A stretch of DNA of 64,000 nt from JAJTHC01 sp044358835 (GTDB taxonomy: Bacteria; Cyanobacteriota; Vampirovibrionia; Vampirovibrionales; JAJTHC01). The notes under the pieces were generated by a model. The model was given only the letters and a program-made list of their open reading frames with translations. It did no database searches and had not been told where the DNA came from. The stretch covers positions 22,664 through 86,663 of the forward strand of contig JBIKNF010000008.1 in assembly GCA_044358835.1 (NCBI GenBank). Reading direction: 5' to 3'. The translations under genes were made by a program, and so were the position numbers. Position 1 is the stretch's first letter, and the number at the start of each line of letters is the position of its first letter. Positions 52,885-61,528 of this stretch are shown in pieces.

Positions 52885-53695
52885 AAATGCCCCCGGCTTC
52901 ATCCATTAAGCGCTTGTAACGGGCTTCTAACATATTGATACGAGAGCTGTCTTCATTGTAGATTAACCCATAGTAGTCACGTTTATTTTTAAGCCACATG
53001 AGTTCAAATCCAACTGCTTTTACCAGTCCTTTATCCGCATGAAGGGAATGTAAAGCCTGTTGCGCGTCGAAGATAATCTTGCGGGTTTCAAACTTGTACA
53101 AGGCACCTTCAGGCAATTGCTTAAAGAAGGGCAAAGAATCGGCAGAAACCCCTCCGCCAATAATCAATTTTTTATTTGTGGCCTTTGTTTTTAGGGCCAA
53201 CACTTGGGCGATATTAAGAATCTCATCCGAATTGATGTCATCTCGAGACAAACCCATTGAACCTGTCATGTCTACCCGACCCAACACAATACCTGTTAAG
53301 TCAGCAGCTTCGGGGATTTCCATCATTTCACTAAAATTATTAAAGCCCATAATCGTTTCAATGTTGACTAAGAAGGCGACATCTGCACGTTCTTCTTGGG
53401 GAAAAGCCAATTTGGTGGACTGAATGTATTTCTTTAGCGCATAAGGTGATTCAATCATGGGAGCCACAATGGCATTAACGCCAATGGTTCGGGCTTCATA
53501 CATATCTTTCAACGCTTCACAACCACCAATTTTTATGGTTAAATCCAACCCAGCACGCGTAACGACTTCTTTTAAGCGTAAGGCTTCTTCTAAACGAGTT
53601 CCTTCGGCTTCAAATTCAGCCTTAATCCCAATAACGTGATGATTTTCACGCAAATCCTGTAAAACAGACAACATCTTTTTTTCTAAATGATTCAT
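52877..53695 (-). CDS. HpcH/HpaI aldolase/citrate lyase family protein
   Basis: 272 residues from the ATG at 53695 (AAAGGACG upstream). The TIM-barrel pattern of the HpcH/HpaI/CitE group is visible: IGIKAEFEAEGTR, AIVAPMIESPYALKK (about 99-113), LVNIETIMGFNN (about 130-141, with the metal-ligand Glu) and TGIVLGRVDMTGSMG (about 158-172, with the Asp ligand). Such enzymes do reversible aldol or Claisen-type C-C cleavage with pyruvate, acetyl-CoA or similar. Within this operon it could build a carbon branch or a non-sugar decoration. It belongs to a subgroup often seen in polysaccharide clusters, to my recollection. Confidence 0.8.
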   Translation of the reverse strand: MNHLEKKMLSVLQDLRENHHVIGIKAEFEAEGTRLEEALRLKEVVTRAGLDLTIKIGGCEALKDMYEARTIGVNAIVAPMIESPYALKKYIQSTKLAFPQEERADVAFLVNIETIMGFNNFSEMMEIPEAADLTGIVLGRVDMTGSMGLSRDDINSDEILNIAQVLALKTKATNKKLIIGGGVSADSLPFFKQLPEGALYKFETRKIIFDAQQALHSLHADKGLVKAVGFELMWLKNKRDYYGLIYNEDSSRINMLEARYKRLMDEAGGIYA

Positions 53696-53743
53696 CAGAA
53701 CGTCCTTTCTATGACTAGAATCGAGAGCTAAAATGGCATGCAA

Positions 53744-54652
53744 CTATTTGTCATGCAATAACTGATGAAGCTGAACTTCTTTCAGTGTAGTATAAAAATC
53801 GCTTAGTTCAAGTAGGGCTTGATCAATGGGGGTAAACACCAGCGGTGTGGCACAAATCGTGGCCCAATCGTGGCATAATCGTTCGGCACTGCCAGTGTAT
53901 TCTAACCCGTTCCCTGTTTGTGCGATTTGGAGCGGGACTTCTTCTTTACCCATAGCCACCACCATTTTTTGCACCTTTTGGGCCAAGTCAACCAAGGTAA
54001 TACTTTTAGGAGGTACCAAATTGTAGGCCTGATGAGGCAACGAAGGAGCTTCAATTAACCCTTCTAAAATCAACGCCAAATCAGGGGCATAAAGATAGCT
54101 AAAACGACGATTTTGCCTTAACGTAATGGGTAAGCCGTGCAAGGCTTTACACAACGCATTTGAAATAAAACGAATTTCCCAATCTTCATAGGGACCAAAA
54201 ATACCAAAAATGCGGCAGTCTACGGCATGAGGCAAGGATTCTAAACGTTTTCCGATCACGTATTTTGCAAAGCCATGTTCATCACTGGGCAATCGTTCAA
54301 AAGCACTCGATTCACGAGCCAATGTAATCTCACAAGAAGTGTCATACACCGCGCCTGAACCCATATTGAAAATGCGACCAAAGCGTCCCGCATGACGGGC
54401 CAAATTTTCAAACATAACTAAGTTGGTTTGAAGCAAGTGATCCGTTTCCTTCGCATTGCGATGCCCTGGTTTAACGGCAGCGTGAATGAGAACGTCGTAA
54501 GTGCGATTGGCCAAATAGGCGTCCACAGCAAGCGTGTCGCGCAAGTCCAGTTCGCCACGTCTTGGTGCGTCAATACAATAACGCTGTGCCAAGGGGGAAG
54601 CAAGTAAATTGCGGCCAATAAAGCCATTGGCGCCTGTTAGCAGGATGCGCAT
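53744..54652 (-). CDS. NAD-dependent epimerase/reductase, CDP-sugar type
   Basis: 302 residues of the extended SDR family. Cofactor motif ILLTGANGFIGRNLL (3-17), active-site region FNMGSGAVYD and YVIGK (Tyr-x3-Lys, about 141-145), and a C-terminal substrate-binding part. It directly follows rfbH (16-base overlap), the place where abequose/paratose synthases (RfbJ/RfbS) or the yersiniose reductase YerF sit in known CDP-3,6-dideoxysugar loci. A role as C-4 (or side-chain) ketoreductase of the CDP-dideoxysugar is therefore likely but not certain. Confidence 0.8.
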   Translation of the reverse strand: MRILLTGANGFIGRNLLASPLAQRYCIDAPRRGELDLRDTLAVDAYLANRTYDVLIHAAVKPGHRNAKETDHLLQTNLVMFENLARHAGRFGRIFNMGSGAVYDTSCEITLARESSAFERLPSDEHGFAKYVIGKRLESLPHAVDCRIFGIFGPYEDWEIRFISNALCKALHGLPITLRQNRRFSYLYAPDLALILEGLIEAPSLPHQAYNLVPPKSITLVDLAQKVQKMVVAMGKEEVPLQIAQTGNGLEYTGSAERLCHDWATICATPLVFTPIDQALLELSDFYTTLKEVQLHQLLHDK

Positions 54653-56022
54653 ACCACTGTTTTCTCCTTAACAAACTGGCGGATGCATGCCACCGTGCGT
54701 GACAATTCTGCTTCACCAAGACCAGGATAAACACCCACCCAAAACGTATGGTTCATAATGAAATCCGTGTTGGGCAGTCGTGCGTAATCGGCCTCACTCA
54801 GCGTGCGTGAATTCAGCAACCCAGAATCGCCAATGCGAATCGTAACATCGCTCTCAACCATCATGGGCTGGCGAAGTAAATTGCCTGCAAAAAGCTGGCG
54901 TGTGCCAATGCTGTTGGCTTCCAAGTAAGCCACCAGCTGTTGCTTTGTAAATGGAACATTGTGCTTAACGGAAAGAGGAAAACCAAACCAAGAAGATTCA
55001 ACCCCTTCGGCTACAGTAGGCAGTATAAAGAATTCTTGCAAGTCTTCTAGCTCCAGAAGCAGGTAAGCGGCATTGGCCTTTCGTTGAGCCAAAAAGGTGG
55101 GCAGTTTTTCCAGTTGAGCCAGGGCAATAGACGCCTGCCAATCGGTTATTTTAAGGTTAAAACCAATGTGAGAATAAGTGTATTTGTGGTCGTAACCTTC
55201 CGGAAGGTTGCCGAGATTTTTCATGCAAAAACGGTTGTTACAGGTGTTGTCTTGACCGGGGGGGCACCAGCAATCACGGCCCCAATCCCGAAAGGACATG
55301 GCAATTTTGTTAAGCAGGGCGTCGTTGGTGACGACTGCACCGCCTTCGCCCATGGTAATGTGGTGGGCTGGGTAAAAGCTGTAGGTGGCCAAATGACCAA
55401 AAGTACCGACTTTTTTCCCGTTAAACTCTGCCCCCAATGCGTCGCAACTATCTTCAATCAACCATAAATTATGACGTTCGCACAGCGCCAGAATGTGATC
55501 CAAATCGAAGGTATTGCCCAACGTGTGAGCCAGAAAAATAGCTTTGGTTTTTGGCGTTAATGCGGCTTCAATTTGTTTGACATCAATGTTATAGCTACCT
55601 ATTTCACAATCGACAAAGACGGGAACAAGACCATGTTGAATGATCGGGTTTACTGTGGTAGGGAAGCCCGCCGCCACAGAAATAACTTCGTCCCCTGGCT
55701 TCAGGCGACGTTCGCCCAGTTTGTGAGAAGTAAGCGTGGAAAAGGCCACTAAGTTAGCCGAAGAACCTGAATTAACCGTCAACGCAAAACGCACGCCTAG
55801 GTATTCGGCAAAGCGACGTTCGAATTCGTCGTTGAAGCGACCTGCGGTGAGCCACATGTCCAACGAAGCATCGATCATATTCATCAGCTCGGCGTCGTCG
55901 ACGACCTTACCAGAAGCGGGGATATAGGCCATAGACTGCTTTGCTTTTTCAGCAGAAAGGTGGTCATAATATGTTTTGGCGGCTTGTTTTACAGCGTTGC
56001 GTAGTTGTTGACTGTGTTCCAT
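54637..56022 (-). CDS. rfbH: CDP-4-dehydro-6-deoxyglucose 3-dehydrase (E1)
   Basis: Pyridoxamine-phosphate and 2Fe-2S enzyme that removes the C-3 hydroxyl from CDP-4-keto-6-deoxyglucose, committing the pathway to 3,6-dideoxy sugars. 461 residues. The aminotransferase fold is clear, but the usual PLP lysine is replaced by His in SFYPAHHITMGEGG (about 236), the hallmark of this enzyme. The iron-sulfur cysteines are in RDCWCPPGQDNTCNNRFC (about 271-288). Overlaps rfbG by 34 bases and the next SDR by 16. Its electron-donor partner (E3, DdhD/AscD) is not in this window. Confidence 0.95.
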   Translation of the reverse strand: MEHSQQLRNAVKQAAKTYYDHLSAEKAKQSMAYIPASGKVVDDAELMNMIDASLDMWLTAGRFNDEFERRFAEYLGVRFALTVNSGSSANLVAFSTLTSHKLGERRLKPGDEVISVAAGFPTTVNPIIQHGLVPVFVDCEIGSYNIDVKQIEAALTPKTKAIFLAHTLGNTFDLDHILALCERHNLWLIEDSCDALGAEFNGKKVGTFGHLATYSFYPAHHITMGEGGAVVTNDALLNKIAMSFRDWGRDCWCPPGQDNTCNNRFCMKNLGNLPEGYDHKYTYSHIGFNLKITDWQASIALAQLEKLPTFLAQRKANAAYLLLELEDLQEFFILPTVAEGVESSWFGFPLSVKHNVPFTKQQLVAYLEANSIGTRQLFAGNLLRQPMMVESDVTIRIGDSGLLNSRTLSEADYARLPNTDFIMNHTFWVGVYPGLGEAELSRTVACIRQFVKEKTVVCASC

Positions 56023-57089
56023 AACCTATGTTGATACTCCGTTAGTTGTTTGAGGGTAAATGAGCGGAGGGCTTCGACGTCATTAGGGGTGCTGGCGTAG
56101 GCTTTGTACCATTCCACGCTGGCGTTGATGGCTTCTTGCACATTGAATGACGGGCGCCATTGTAAACGATCGGCGGCTTTTTCGATGTTTAACATCAAAA
56201 GCGTCGCTTCATGGAGGTCATCCACCTTGTGAAGCTTAAAATCACCACGCCCATAGGCTAAAATGACTTTTTTTACGACTTCGCCCACCGTTAAAACGCT
56301 CTCTTCGTTAGGGCCAAAATTAAACCCTTCAGCAAACGCTTCACCCTGTTCATAGAGCTTTTGAGCAAGTAACAAATAGCCTGATAGAGGATCCAACACA
56401 TGTTGCCAAGGACGCACAGCATTGGGATTTCGGATTTCAATACAACGGTTTTCCTCAATCGCTCGCACGCAGTCGGGAATCAAGCGATCTAAGGCCCAAT
56501 CGCCACCGCCAATGACGTTCCCCGAACGGGCGTTGCCAAGGCAATAGGGAAGACCTCCCTGCAAAAAAGATCGCCGAAAAGACGCGGACATAATCTCTAC
56601 ACAGCCTTTGGAAGAGGAATACATGTCATGCCCTCCCATGGAGTCTTCTTCACGGTAGCCTTGCAGCACTTCTTTGTTTTCGTAGCATTTGTCCGTGGTG
56701 ACGTTTACAAAGGCTTTGACACTAGCACACTGGCGAGCAGCTTCGAGCACCTTGAGCGTTCCCATGACGTTGGTTTCATACGTCACTACGGGATCCGCAT
56801 AAGAAAGGCGGACCAAAGGTTGTGCCGCAAGGTGCAAAACAATCTCAGGCGGGTGGTCTTCAAACACAGCATTTAGCGTATTAGCGTCGCGCACGTCCCC
56901 AATAACGGAATGACAAAGTTCGCCAAGCTTTAGGGCTTCAAACATAGAAGGCGTCGTGTTGGGGGCCAGTGAAAAGCCAATGACTTTAGCCCCTAACTGA
57001 TTCAACCAAAACGTGAGCCAAGCCCCTTTAAAGCCTGTATGCCCTGTGACCAATACCGTTTTGCCTTGGTAAAACGAATGAAAATTCAT
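55989..57089 (-). CDS. rfbG: CDP-glucose 4,6-dehydratase
   Basis: NAD-dependent extended SDR that converts CDP-glucose to CDP-4-keto-6-deoxyglucose. 366 residues from the ATG at 57089 (AGGAG eight bases upstream). Cofactor motif VLVTGHTGFKGAWL (about 13-26) is the family signature; VTTDKCYENKE and YSSSKGCVE (Tyr-x3-Lys) hold the active site, and GNARSGNVIGGGDWALDRL matches known RfbG proteins. Second gene of the sugar operon, 11 bases after rfbF. Confidence 0.96.
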   Translation of the reverse strand: MNFHSFYQGKTVLVTGHTGFKGAWLTFWLNQLGAKVIGFSLAPNTTPSMFEALKLGELCHSVIGDVRDANTLNAVFEDHPPEIVLHLAAQPLVRLSYADPVVTYETNVMGTLKVLEAARQCASVKAFVNVTTDKCYENKEVLQGYREEDSMGGHDMYSSSKGCVEIMSASFRRSFLQGGLPYCLGNARSGNVIGGGDWALDRLIPDCVRAIEENRCIEIRNPNAVRPWQHVLDPLSGYLLLAQKLYEQGEAFAEGFNFGPNEESVLTVGEVVKKVILAYGRGDFKLHKVDDLHEATLLMLNIEKAADRLQWRPSFNVQEAINASVEWYKAYASTPNDVEALRSFTLKQLTEYQHRLWNTVNNYATL

Positions 57090-57100
57090 GTAAACGTCTC

Positions 57101-57880
57101 CTACGTCCATTTTTTCCAGGGGGCTTTATGAGCAAACCACAGTTCATTGAGGTCGTTTTTATCACGCAAGGTATCCATGGGCCGCCAAAACCCTTGGTGA
57201 TGAAAGGCATTTAATTGGCCATCCGCCGCGAGCTGTTCAATCGGGGAACGTTCCCAAGTGATGCTCGGGTCGTTTTCAGGCAAATAATCAAAAATACTGG
57301 GCTCCAGTACAAAGAATCCACCGTTAATCCAGGCCCCACCGCTTGCAGGCTTTTCTTCAAAGGACGTGATTTGGTTGCTTGCATCAATACTCACCGCGCC
57401 AAAACGTCCTGTGGGTTGAACCACAGTCATCGTGGCCAGTTTGCCGCTGGCTTGGTGGGCGGCTATTGAAGCAGGAATATCAACATCCGCAACACCATCA
57501 CCATAGGTCAACAAGAAAGGCTGATGCCCAATATGGGCTTGTGCCTTCTTAATACGGCCACCTGTCATGGTGTCTTGACCGGTGTAAAGAAGGGTTACTT
57601 TCCAGTCTTCGGTGCGCGTTTTATGAATTTCCACGCTTTGTGCTTGCATGTCTACAGTGATATCAGAATAGCGGGTGTAATAGTTAATAAAGTATTCTTT
57701 AATGACGTGAGACTTATAGCCTGTTAGAACGACAAAGTCATTAAATCCGTAATAGGAATAAATCTTCATGATGTGCCAAAGAATCGGTTTGCCACCAATT
57801 TCAACCATCGGTTTAGGCTTTAGCTCGGTTTCTTCGCTAAGGCGGGTACCAAGCCCCCCAGCGAGTATGACAACTTTCAT
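57101..57880 (-). CDS. rfbF: Glucose-1-phosphate cytidylyltransferase
   Basis: Makes CDP-glucose from glucose-1-phosphate and CTP, the entry step of the CDP-dideoxysugar pathway. 259 residues, as in the family. MKVVILAGGLGTRLSEETELKPKP (start, seen in part) holds the nucleotide-binding loop; PMVEIGGKPILWHIMK and LTYGDGVADVD (metal Asp) follow. First gene of the minus-strand operon 57880-46219. Upstream is a MITE-like element rather than another gene, and a TATAGT at about 57928-57933 (minus strand) could be its -10. Confidence 0.97.
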   Translation of the reverse strand: MKVVILAGGLGTRLSEETELKPKPMVEIGGKPILWHIMKIYSYYGFNDFVVLTGYKSHVIKEYFINYYTRYSDITVDMQAQSVEIHKTRTEDWKVTLLYTGQDTMTGGRIKKAQAHIGHQPFLLTYGDGVADVDIPASIAAHQASGKLATMTVVQPTGRFGAVSIDASNQITSFEEKPASGGAWINGGFFVLEPSIFDYLPENDPSITWERSPIEQLAADGQLNAFHHQGFWRPMDTLRDKNDLNELWFAHKAPWKKWT

Positions 57881-58250
57881 TAGAAATCCAATTTTTTACA
57901 CATGTTTATAAAAATACTTCAACTAAATCACTATACTCTAAAAAACCATGCCATGCAATAAAAATAATTAAGGAGCACAAATAAACGTATGTTTTTTGTA
58001 TAGTGCCCAACAGATAAAACGCTCTAGGGTCTTTTTGTTGTCGCGACGATTTTTTTGCTTGGTGATGTATGTCTGTGTACACGCCCGCACAAAAAAGTCT
58101 AGGCTCCTAAAATAGCCTCATCGCCTATTTTATCTATCGAACACTATAATACGAGCATATACATCTATAAGCTAACGAAATTATTGATATGCCACCACCC
58201 ACTGGATGAAACCAGATAAAAAAGCGTAGCTCAGGATTGAAAACATCTAG
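57881..58250. other. Gene-less stretch upstream of sugar operon
   Basis: Contains the best-preserved MITE-like element (57999-58148) and, nearer rfbF, AT-rich sequence where the operon promoter must lie. No coding sequence seen. Confidence 0.7.
57999..58148. mobile_element. MITE-like element, 150 bp, with 21-bp terminal inverted repeats
   Basis: The left end (57999-58019) and the reverse complement of the right end (58128-58148) match at 17 of 21 positions, and all four differences are transitions. Both ends finish TATAGTG/CACTATA, so a TA target duplication as in IS630/Tc1-mariner insertions is possible. The body has a TTGTCG/CGACGA palindrome, a TGTAT-loop-GTACA hairpin and an AAAATAG/CTATTTT hairpin. 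There is no room for a transposase. A second body copy is at 7852-7945 and solo ends are at 4824, 8129 and 39506. Confidence 0.7.
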
Positions 58251-58874
58251 CTACAGTGAATCCAGGTAGTCGGGCAACTGATACACCGCCACGGCCTCAT
58301 CCTTCTTACTCGAATCCAGCGTCTTTGGCGTCGGGCAAGCGTTCAGGGTATCCTCCTGTTCCCCCAACTTAAGCCACTGGCTATGTTGGGGCGTTTCAGT
58401 CAGAATATAGTCCTGCCCATGTACGCGCAACCAATGCAATTTCGTGCCTGTTTCAAGCGTTTGAACATCCACGCGTTCAAGCCATGCGGGGGTGGTTCCG
58501 TTTAAAGGGCTTTGGGGTGCTGTAGAAAAAAAGTGACTTTGAATCGAACCCACCGAAGGGGCCTTGAATCGAGGAAGGCGCAAGGCTTGCCCCATGGCCA
58601 TTAAAATCGGCTGAGCCTCTTCCGTATGCGCTACTCGAACACGTTCGGCCCATTCCACAAACCAACGTTGACGCATCACCCAAAGCCCCAACCCTATGAC
58701 CAACAAGGTATTGAATAGAATCATGCTGGTATTGATTTCGCCTGTTGCAGTGGATGTGCCTTCAACAGAAGGTTTTAAAATATCCGCCAGCGGAATGGCT
58801 TCTTCGGCAAAAGCGAAAGAACGGGTGAACCACACGGTAAGTAAGGTAACGGCGATGGGGGGAATGAAACGCAT
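58251..58874 (-). CDS. FliO-like flagellar biosynthesis protein, tentative
   Basis: 207 residues from the ATG at 58874 (AAGGAG eleven bases upstream; an ATG at 58940 is less likely). A signal sequence (to about residue 24, FAFAEE) is followed by a short periplasmic piece, one membrane helix (MILFNTLLVIGLGLWVM, about 47-64), and a cytoplasmic domain with VDVQTLETGTKLHWLRVHGQDYIL (about 130-150), which fits the FliO pattern of a lone small beta domain after one helix. FliO scaffolds FliP-ring assembly of the flagellar export gate. It is not next to fliP/Q/R, so this rests on layout and one segment only. An alternative is an unrelated single-pass envelope protein. Confidence 0.5.
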   Translation of the reverse strand: MRFIPPIAVTLLTVWFTRSFAFAEEAIPLADILKPSVEGTSTATGEINTSMILFNTLLVIGLGLWVMRQRWFVEWAERVRVAHTEEAQPILMAMGQALRLPRFKAPSVGSIQSHFFSTAPQSPLNGTTPAWLERVDVQTLETGTKLHWLRVHGQDYILTETPQHSQWLKLGEQEDTLNACPTPKTLDSSKKDEAVAVYQLPDYLDSL

Positions 58875-58995
58875 GGTTTTAGGCGCTCCTTGTAATTGTT
58901 TGAGACTGATTTGACTTTGTTTAGTGTAGCAGTTGTACACGTTATTTGTATACAGGGGTGTCGAAGGGCTCCTCTATTCATGTTAGATTTATTTA

Positions 58996-59004
58996 TGCTA
59001 AACT
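58996..59004 (+). promoter_or_regulatory. Possible phosphomannomutase promoter
   Basis: TGC-TAAACT extended -10 (58996-59004), 40 bases before the ATG; AAAGG is the ribosome binding site. Confidence 0.35.
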
Positions 59005-59044
59005 TTAGAGGCTGATTTATTCATGTGATGAAAGGCCCCCCGCC

Positions 59045-60568
59045 ATGCTTGCCCCAAGAACATCCGCTTGCTTTTGTACGTACGACGTACGCGCCATTGT
59101 AACCCCCGATTTGTTTGACACCGTGACTTTTCAGCACCTGGCACGCGCTTTTGTGGCCTTTTGCCTTCAACAAAAAGGGGGGGCCTCTTCTGGGTCGCCT
59201 TTTACCGTAGCCGCTGGGTATGATGCTCGCTTACACAGCCCTGAACTGTTTGACGCCTTGAAAAACACTTTGCTCGATTTAGGGGTAAACGTGCTGGATT
59301 TAGGGTTGCAACCTTCACCGATGGTTTATGCCGCCGAATGGCTTAACTTGCCTGAAGGCCTGCTGAAACCGGATGCCACCTTGACTGTTACAGCCAGTCA
59401 TAATCCCGCGCCGTATAATGGCTTGAAATGGACGTTACACGGTCATACCCTCACTCGCGAAGAAGTGCAAGATGTTAAACGCCTTTATGAAGACGCTCAA
59501 CACACCCCCTTTGAAATCGCCCCCCAGCGGGGCCAAGCCATGAGCTATCAGCCTGTCCCTGACTACCTTCAGTGGATGAAAACCCATTTTCCTCAACAGG
59601 CATACCCTCTTAAAATCGTGGTGGATGCCGGAAACGCCACGGGTGGACTCGTAGCCCTGCCCTTGCTAGACGCCTTTGGGATTGAGTATATTCCCTTATT
59701 TACGGAAGTAGACGGACGCTTTCCCAATCATCACCCTGATCCTTCAAAAACCAAAAACTTGGCGGATTTAATCGATGCCGTGAAAACGCAGCACGCGGAT
59801 TTTGGCGTGGCCTTTGACGGCGATAGCGATCGCCTAGGCGTGGTGGATGATCAAGGGCGCGTGATTGCAGGAGACTTTTTATTGTTGTTGTTGACCCAAG
59901 CCATGATGCATCGACGACGGGGGATGTTTGCAAATGAAGCGCCGCCCAAAGTGGTGGCAGAAGTCAAGTGTAGTCAGCATTTATTTACAGGCATTGGCGA
60001 AGCAGGTGCCGAAGCGATCGTGTCGCCCACGGGGCATGCGAAAATAAAACAGGTTATGAAAACAGAACATGCGTTATTGGGCGGGGAATTAAGTGGTCAC
60101 TTCTTTTTTAAAGATGCCCATTGGGGCTTTGACGATGCATTTTACGGCATGATGCGCGTCGTACAAGTTTTAGACGATGCACGCCAAACCGCAAAAAACC
60201 CTCATCTGCCCTTGAGTCACTTGGTGGACAAGTTGCCCAAAACCATGATTTCTGAAGAATTACGTTACACGTTAGACGCTCGCTTAAGCCCAGCTGTCAT
60301 GGAATATCTCAAAGAAGCGTTGCAAAAGCGTTATGAAGAAAAAAGCCTTTTTGGTAATCAGGCCATTTTGGGCGTTTCCACCTTAGATGGCATTCGTTTG
60401 GCTTTAGAAGGTGGGTTTGTCTTGGTTAGGGCTTCTAATACGGAACCCGTCTTAAGTCTGCGTTGGGAAGCGCGCAGTGAAGAAGATTTAGATGCCTGTG
60501 AAACCAAGCTCTTGTACTTAATTCACAAGGCGGTGTCTCACGCGGAAGCATCGAGAAAATTGGTTTAA
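59045..60568 (+). CDS. Phosphomannomutase/phosphoglucomutase
   Basis: Alpha-D-phosphohexomutase (AlgC/ManB type) that interconverts hexose 6- and 1-phosphates, supplying glucose-1-P or mannose-1-P for nucleotide sugars. The 507 residues show all four domain signatures: phosphoserine TASHNPAPYNGLK (about 116-128), metal loop DGDSDRLGV (about 258-266), sugar-binding GGELSGHFFF (about 344) and phosphate-binding RASNTEPVLSLR (about 463). It may provide glucose-1-phosphate for RfbF in the nearby operon. The protein begins CTYDVRAIV, a variant of the usual FREYDIRG start. Confidence 0.93.
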   Translation: MLAPRTSACFCTYDVRAIVTPDLFDTVTFQHLARAFVAFCLQQKGGASSGSPFTVAAGYDARLHSPELFDALKNTLLDLGVNVLDLGLQPSPMVYAAEWLNLPEGLLKPDATLTVTASHNPAPYNGLKWTLHGHTLTREEVQDVKRLYEDAQHTPFEIAPQRGQAMSYQPVPDYLQWMKTHFPQQAYPLKIVVDAGNATGGLVALPLLDAFGIEYIPLFTEVDGRFPNHHPDPSKTKNLADLIDAVKTQHADFGVAFDGDSDRLGVVDDQGRVIAGDFLLLLLTQAMMHRRRGMFANEAPPKVVAEVKCSQHLFTGIGEAGAEAIVSPTGHAKIKQVMKTEHALLGGELSGHFFFKDAHWGFDDAFYGMMRVVQVLDDARQTAKNPHLPLSHLVDKLPKTMISEELRYTLDARLSPAVMEYLKEALQKRYEEKSLFGNQAILGVSTLDGIRLALEGGFVLVRASNTEPVLSLRWEARSEEDLDACETKLLYLIHKAVSHAEASRKLV

Positions 60569-60599
60569 CACACCGTCCGTTTTTTGTGAGAATTGGTGC

Positions 60600-60628
60600 T
60601 TGTCATTGTAATATGTTTGGTTTACATT
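60600..60628 (+). promoter_or_regulatory. Ribosomal protein operon promoter
   Basis: TTGTCA (60600-60605), 17-base spacer, TACATT (60623-60628). Leader of about 90 bases before rpsM, ending in a strong AAGGAGATA ribosome binding site. Confidence 0.6.
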
Positions 60629-60724
60629 AGTCATTGAAGCCTCTGGTCTTCAGGTCTTTACTGGCCACTGATAGGTAAACTATCTTAATTTTCAGTTAGA
60701 AAAGGATACAAGGAGATATTCCGC

Positions 60725-61093
60725 ATGGCCCGATTAGTCGGTGTGGATCTACCGAAAAACAAAAAAGTGCTTTATGCACTTCCTTACATCTATGGTGTAG
60801 GTTACAGCCTTTCTAAAGTTATTTTAGAAAAAACTGGCATTGACCCTGACAAACGCGTAAAAGATTTGAGCGAAAGCGAAGTCAACAAGCTTCGTGAAGC
60901 GATTGAAGGCACTTACGTGGTTGAAGGTGATTTGCGTCGTCAAGAAGCAATGAACATTAAACGTTTAATGGAAATTGCCAGCTATCGTGGTATTCGTCAC
61001 CGTCGTGGATTGCCTTGTCGTGGTCAACGTACGAAAACGAACGCTCGTACGCGTCGTGGACGTAAATCATCGCCCATTAAAGGCAAGAAATAA
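60725..61093 (+). CDS. rpsM: 30S ribosomal protein S13
   Basis: Small-subunit head protein that contacts the 50S subunit and P-site tRNA. 122 residues. Start MARLVGVDLPKNKKVLYALPYIYGVG and the basic tail RGLPCRGQRTKTNARTRRG are typical. AAGGAGATA precedes the ATG. First gene of rpsM-rpsK-rpsD-rpoA-rplQ; infA, secY and rpmJ are not directly upstream here, since phosphomannomutase takes that place. Confidence 0.98.
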   Translation: MARLVGVDLPKNKKVLYALPYIYGVGYSLSKVILEKTGIDPDKRVKDLSESEVNKLREAIEGTYVVEGDLRRQEAMNIKRLMEIASYRGIRHRRGLPCRGQRTKTNARTRRGRKSSPIKGKK

Positions 61094-61108
61094 TTAGGGG
61101 TAACTGAA

Positions 61109-61498
61109 ATGATGGCAAAAGTAACTAAGCCAAAAAAGAAAGAAAAGAAGAATGTGGTACAAGGCATGGTCTTTGTTCAATCCACATTTAACAACACGGT
61201 TGTGACGTCTACAGACACGCAAGGCAATGTAATTGCATGGGCCAGTGCGGGTGTGGCAGGCTTTAAAGGGGTTCGTAAAAGTACGCCTTTCGCCGCTCAA
61301 TCAGCTTCTGAGCTCGTGGCCAAGCGTTCGATGGAACAAGGCATGAAAACGGTTAAAGTTTATGTCAACGGGCCGGGTTCGGGTCGTGAAACCGCTATTC
61401 GTGCATTGCAAGTTTCAGGACTTGAAATTACGCTGATTAAAGATGTTACCCCCATTCCACACAATGGATGCCGTCCGCCTAAACGCCGTCGCGTTTAG
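61109..61498 (+). CDS. rpsK: 30S ribosomal protein S11
   Basis: Platform protein of the small subunit near the mRNA exit. 129 residues; GMVFVQSTFNNTVVTSTD and the end PHNGCRPPKRRRV are diagnostic. Two ATG codons in a row (61109 and 61112) leave the exact start open; most S11 proteins would start at the second. Gap of 15 bases after rpsM. Confidence 0.98.
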   Translation: MMAKVTKPKKKEKKNVVQGMVFVQSTFNNTVVTSTDTQGNVIAWASAGVAGFKGVRKSTPFAAQSASELVAKRSMEQGMKTVKVYVNGPGSGRETAIRALQVSGLEITLIKDVTPIPHNGCRPPKRRRV

Positions 61499-61528
61499 AG
61501 CTTAAATAGATGTTAAGGAGATAATCAC

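Noticed and set aside
60629..60724. Ribosomal-protein autoregulatory leader before rpsM
   Set aside because: Only weak pairings (GTTTAC/GTAAAC) are visible; not enough to call a structured element.
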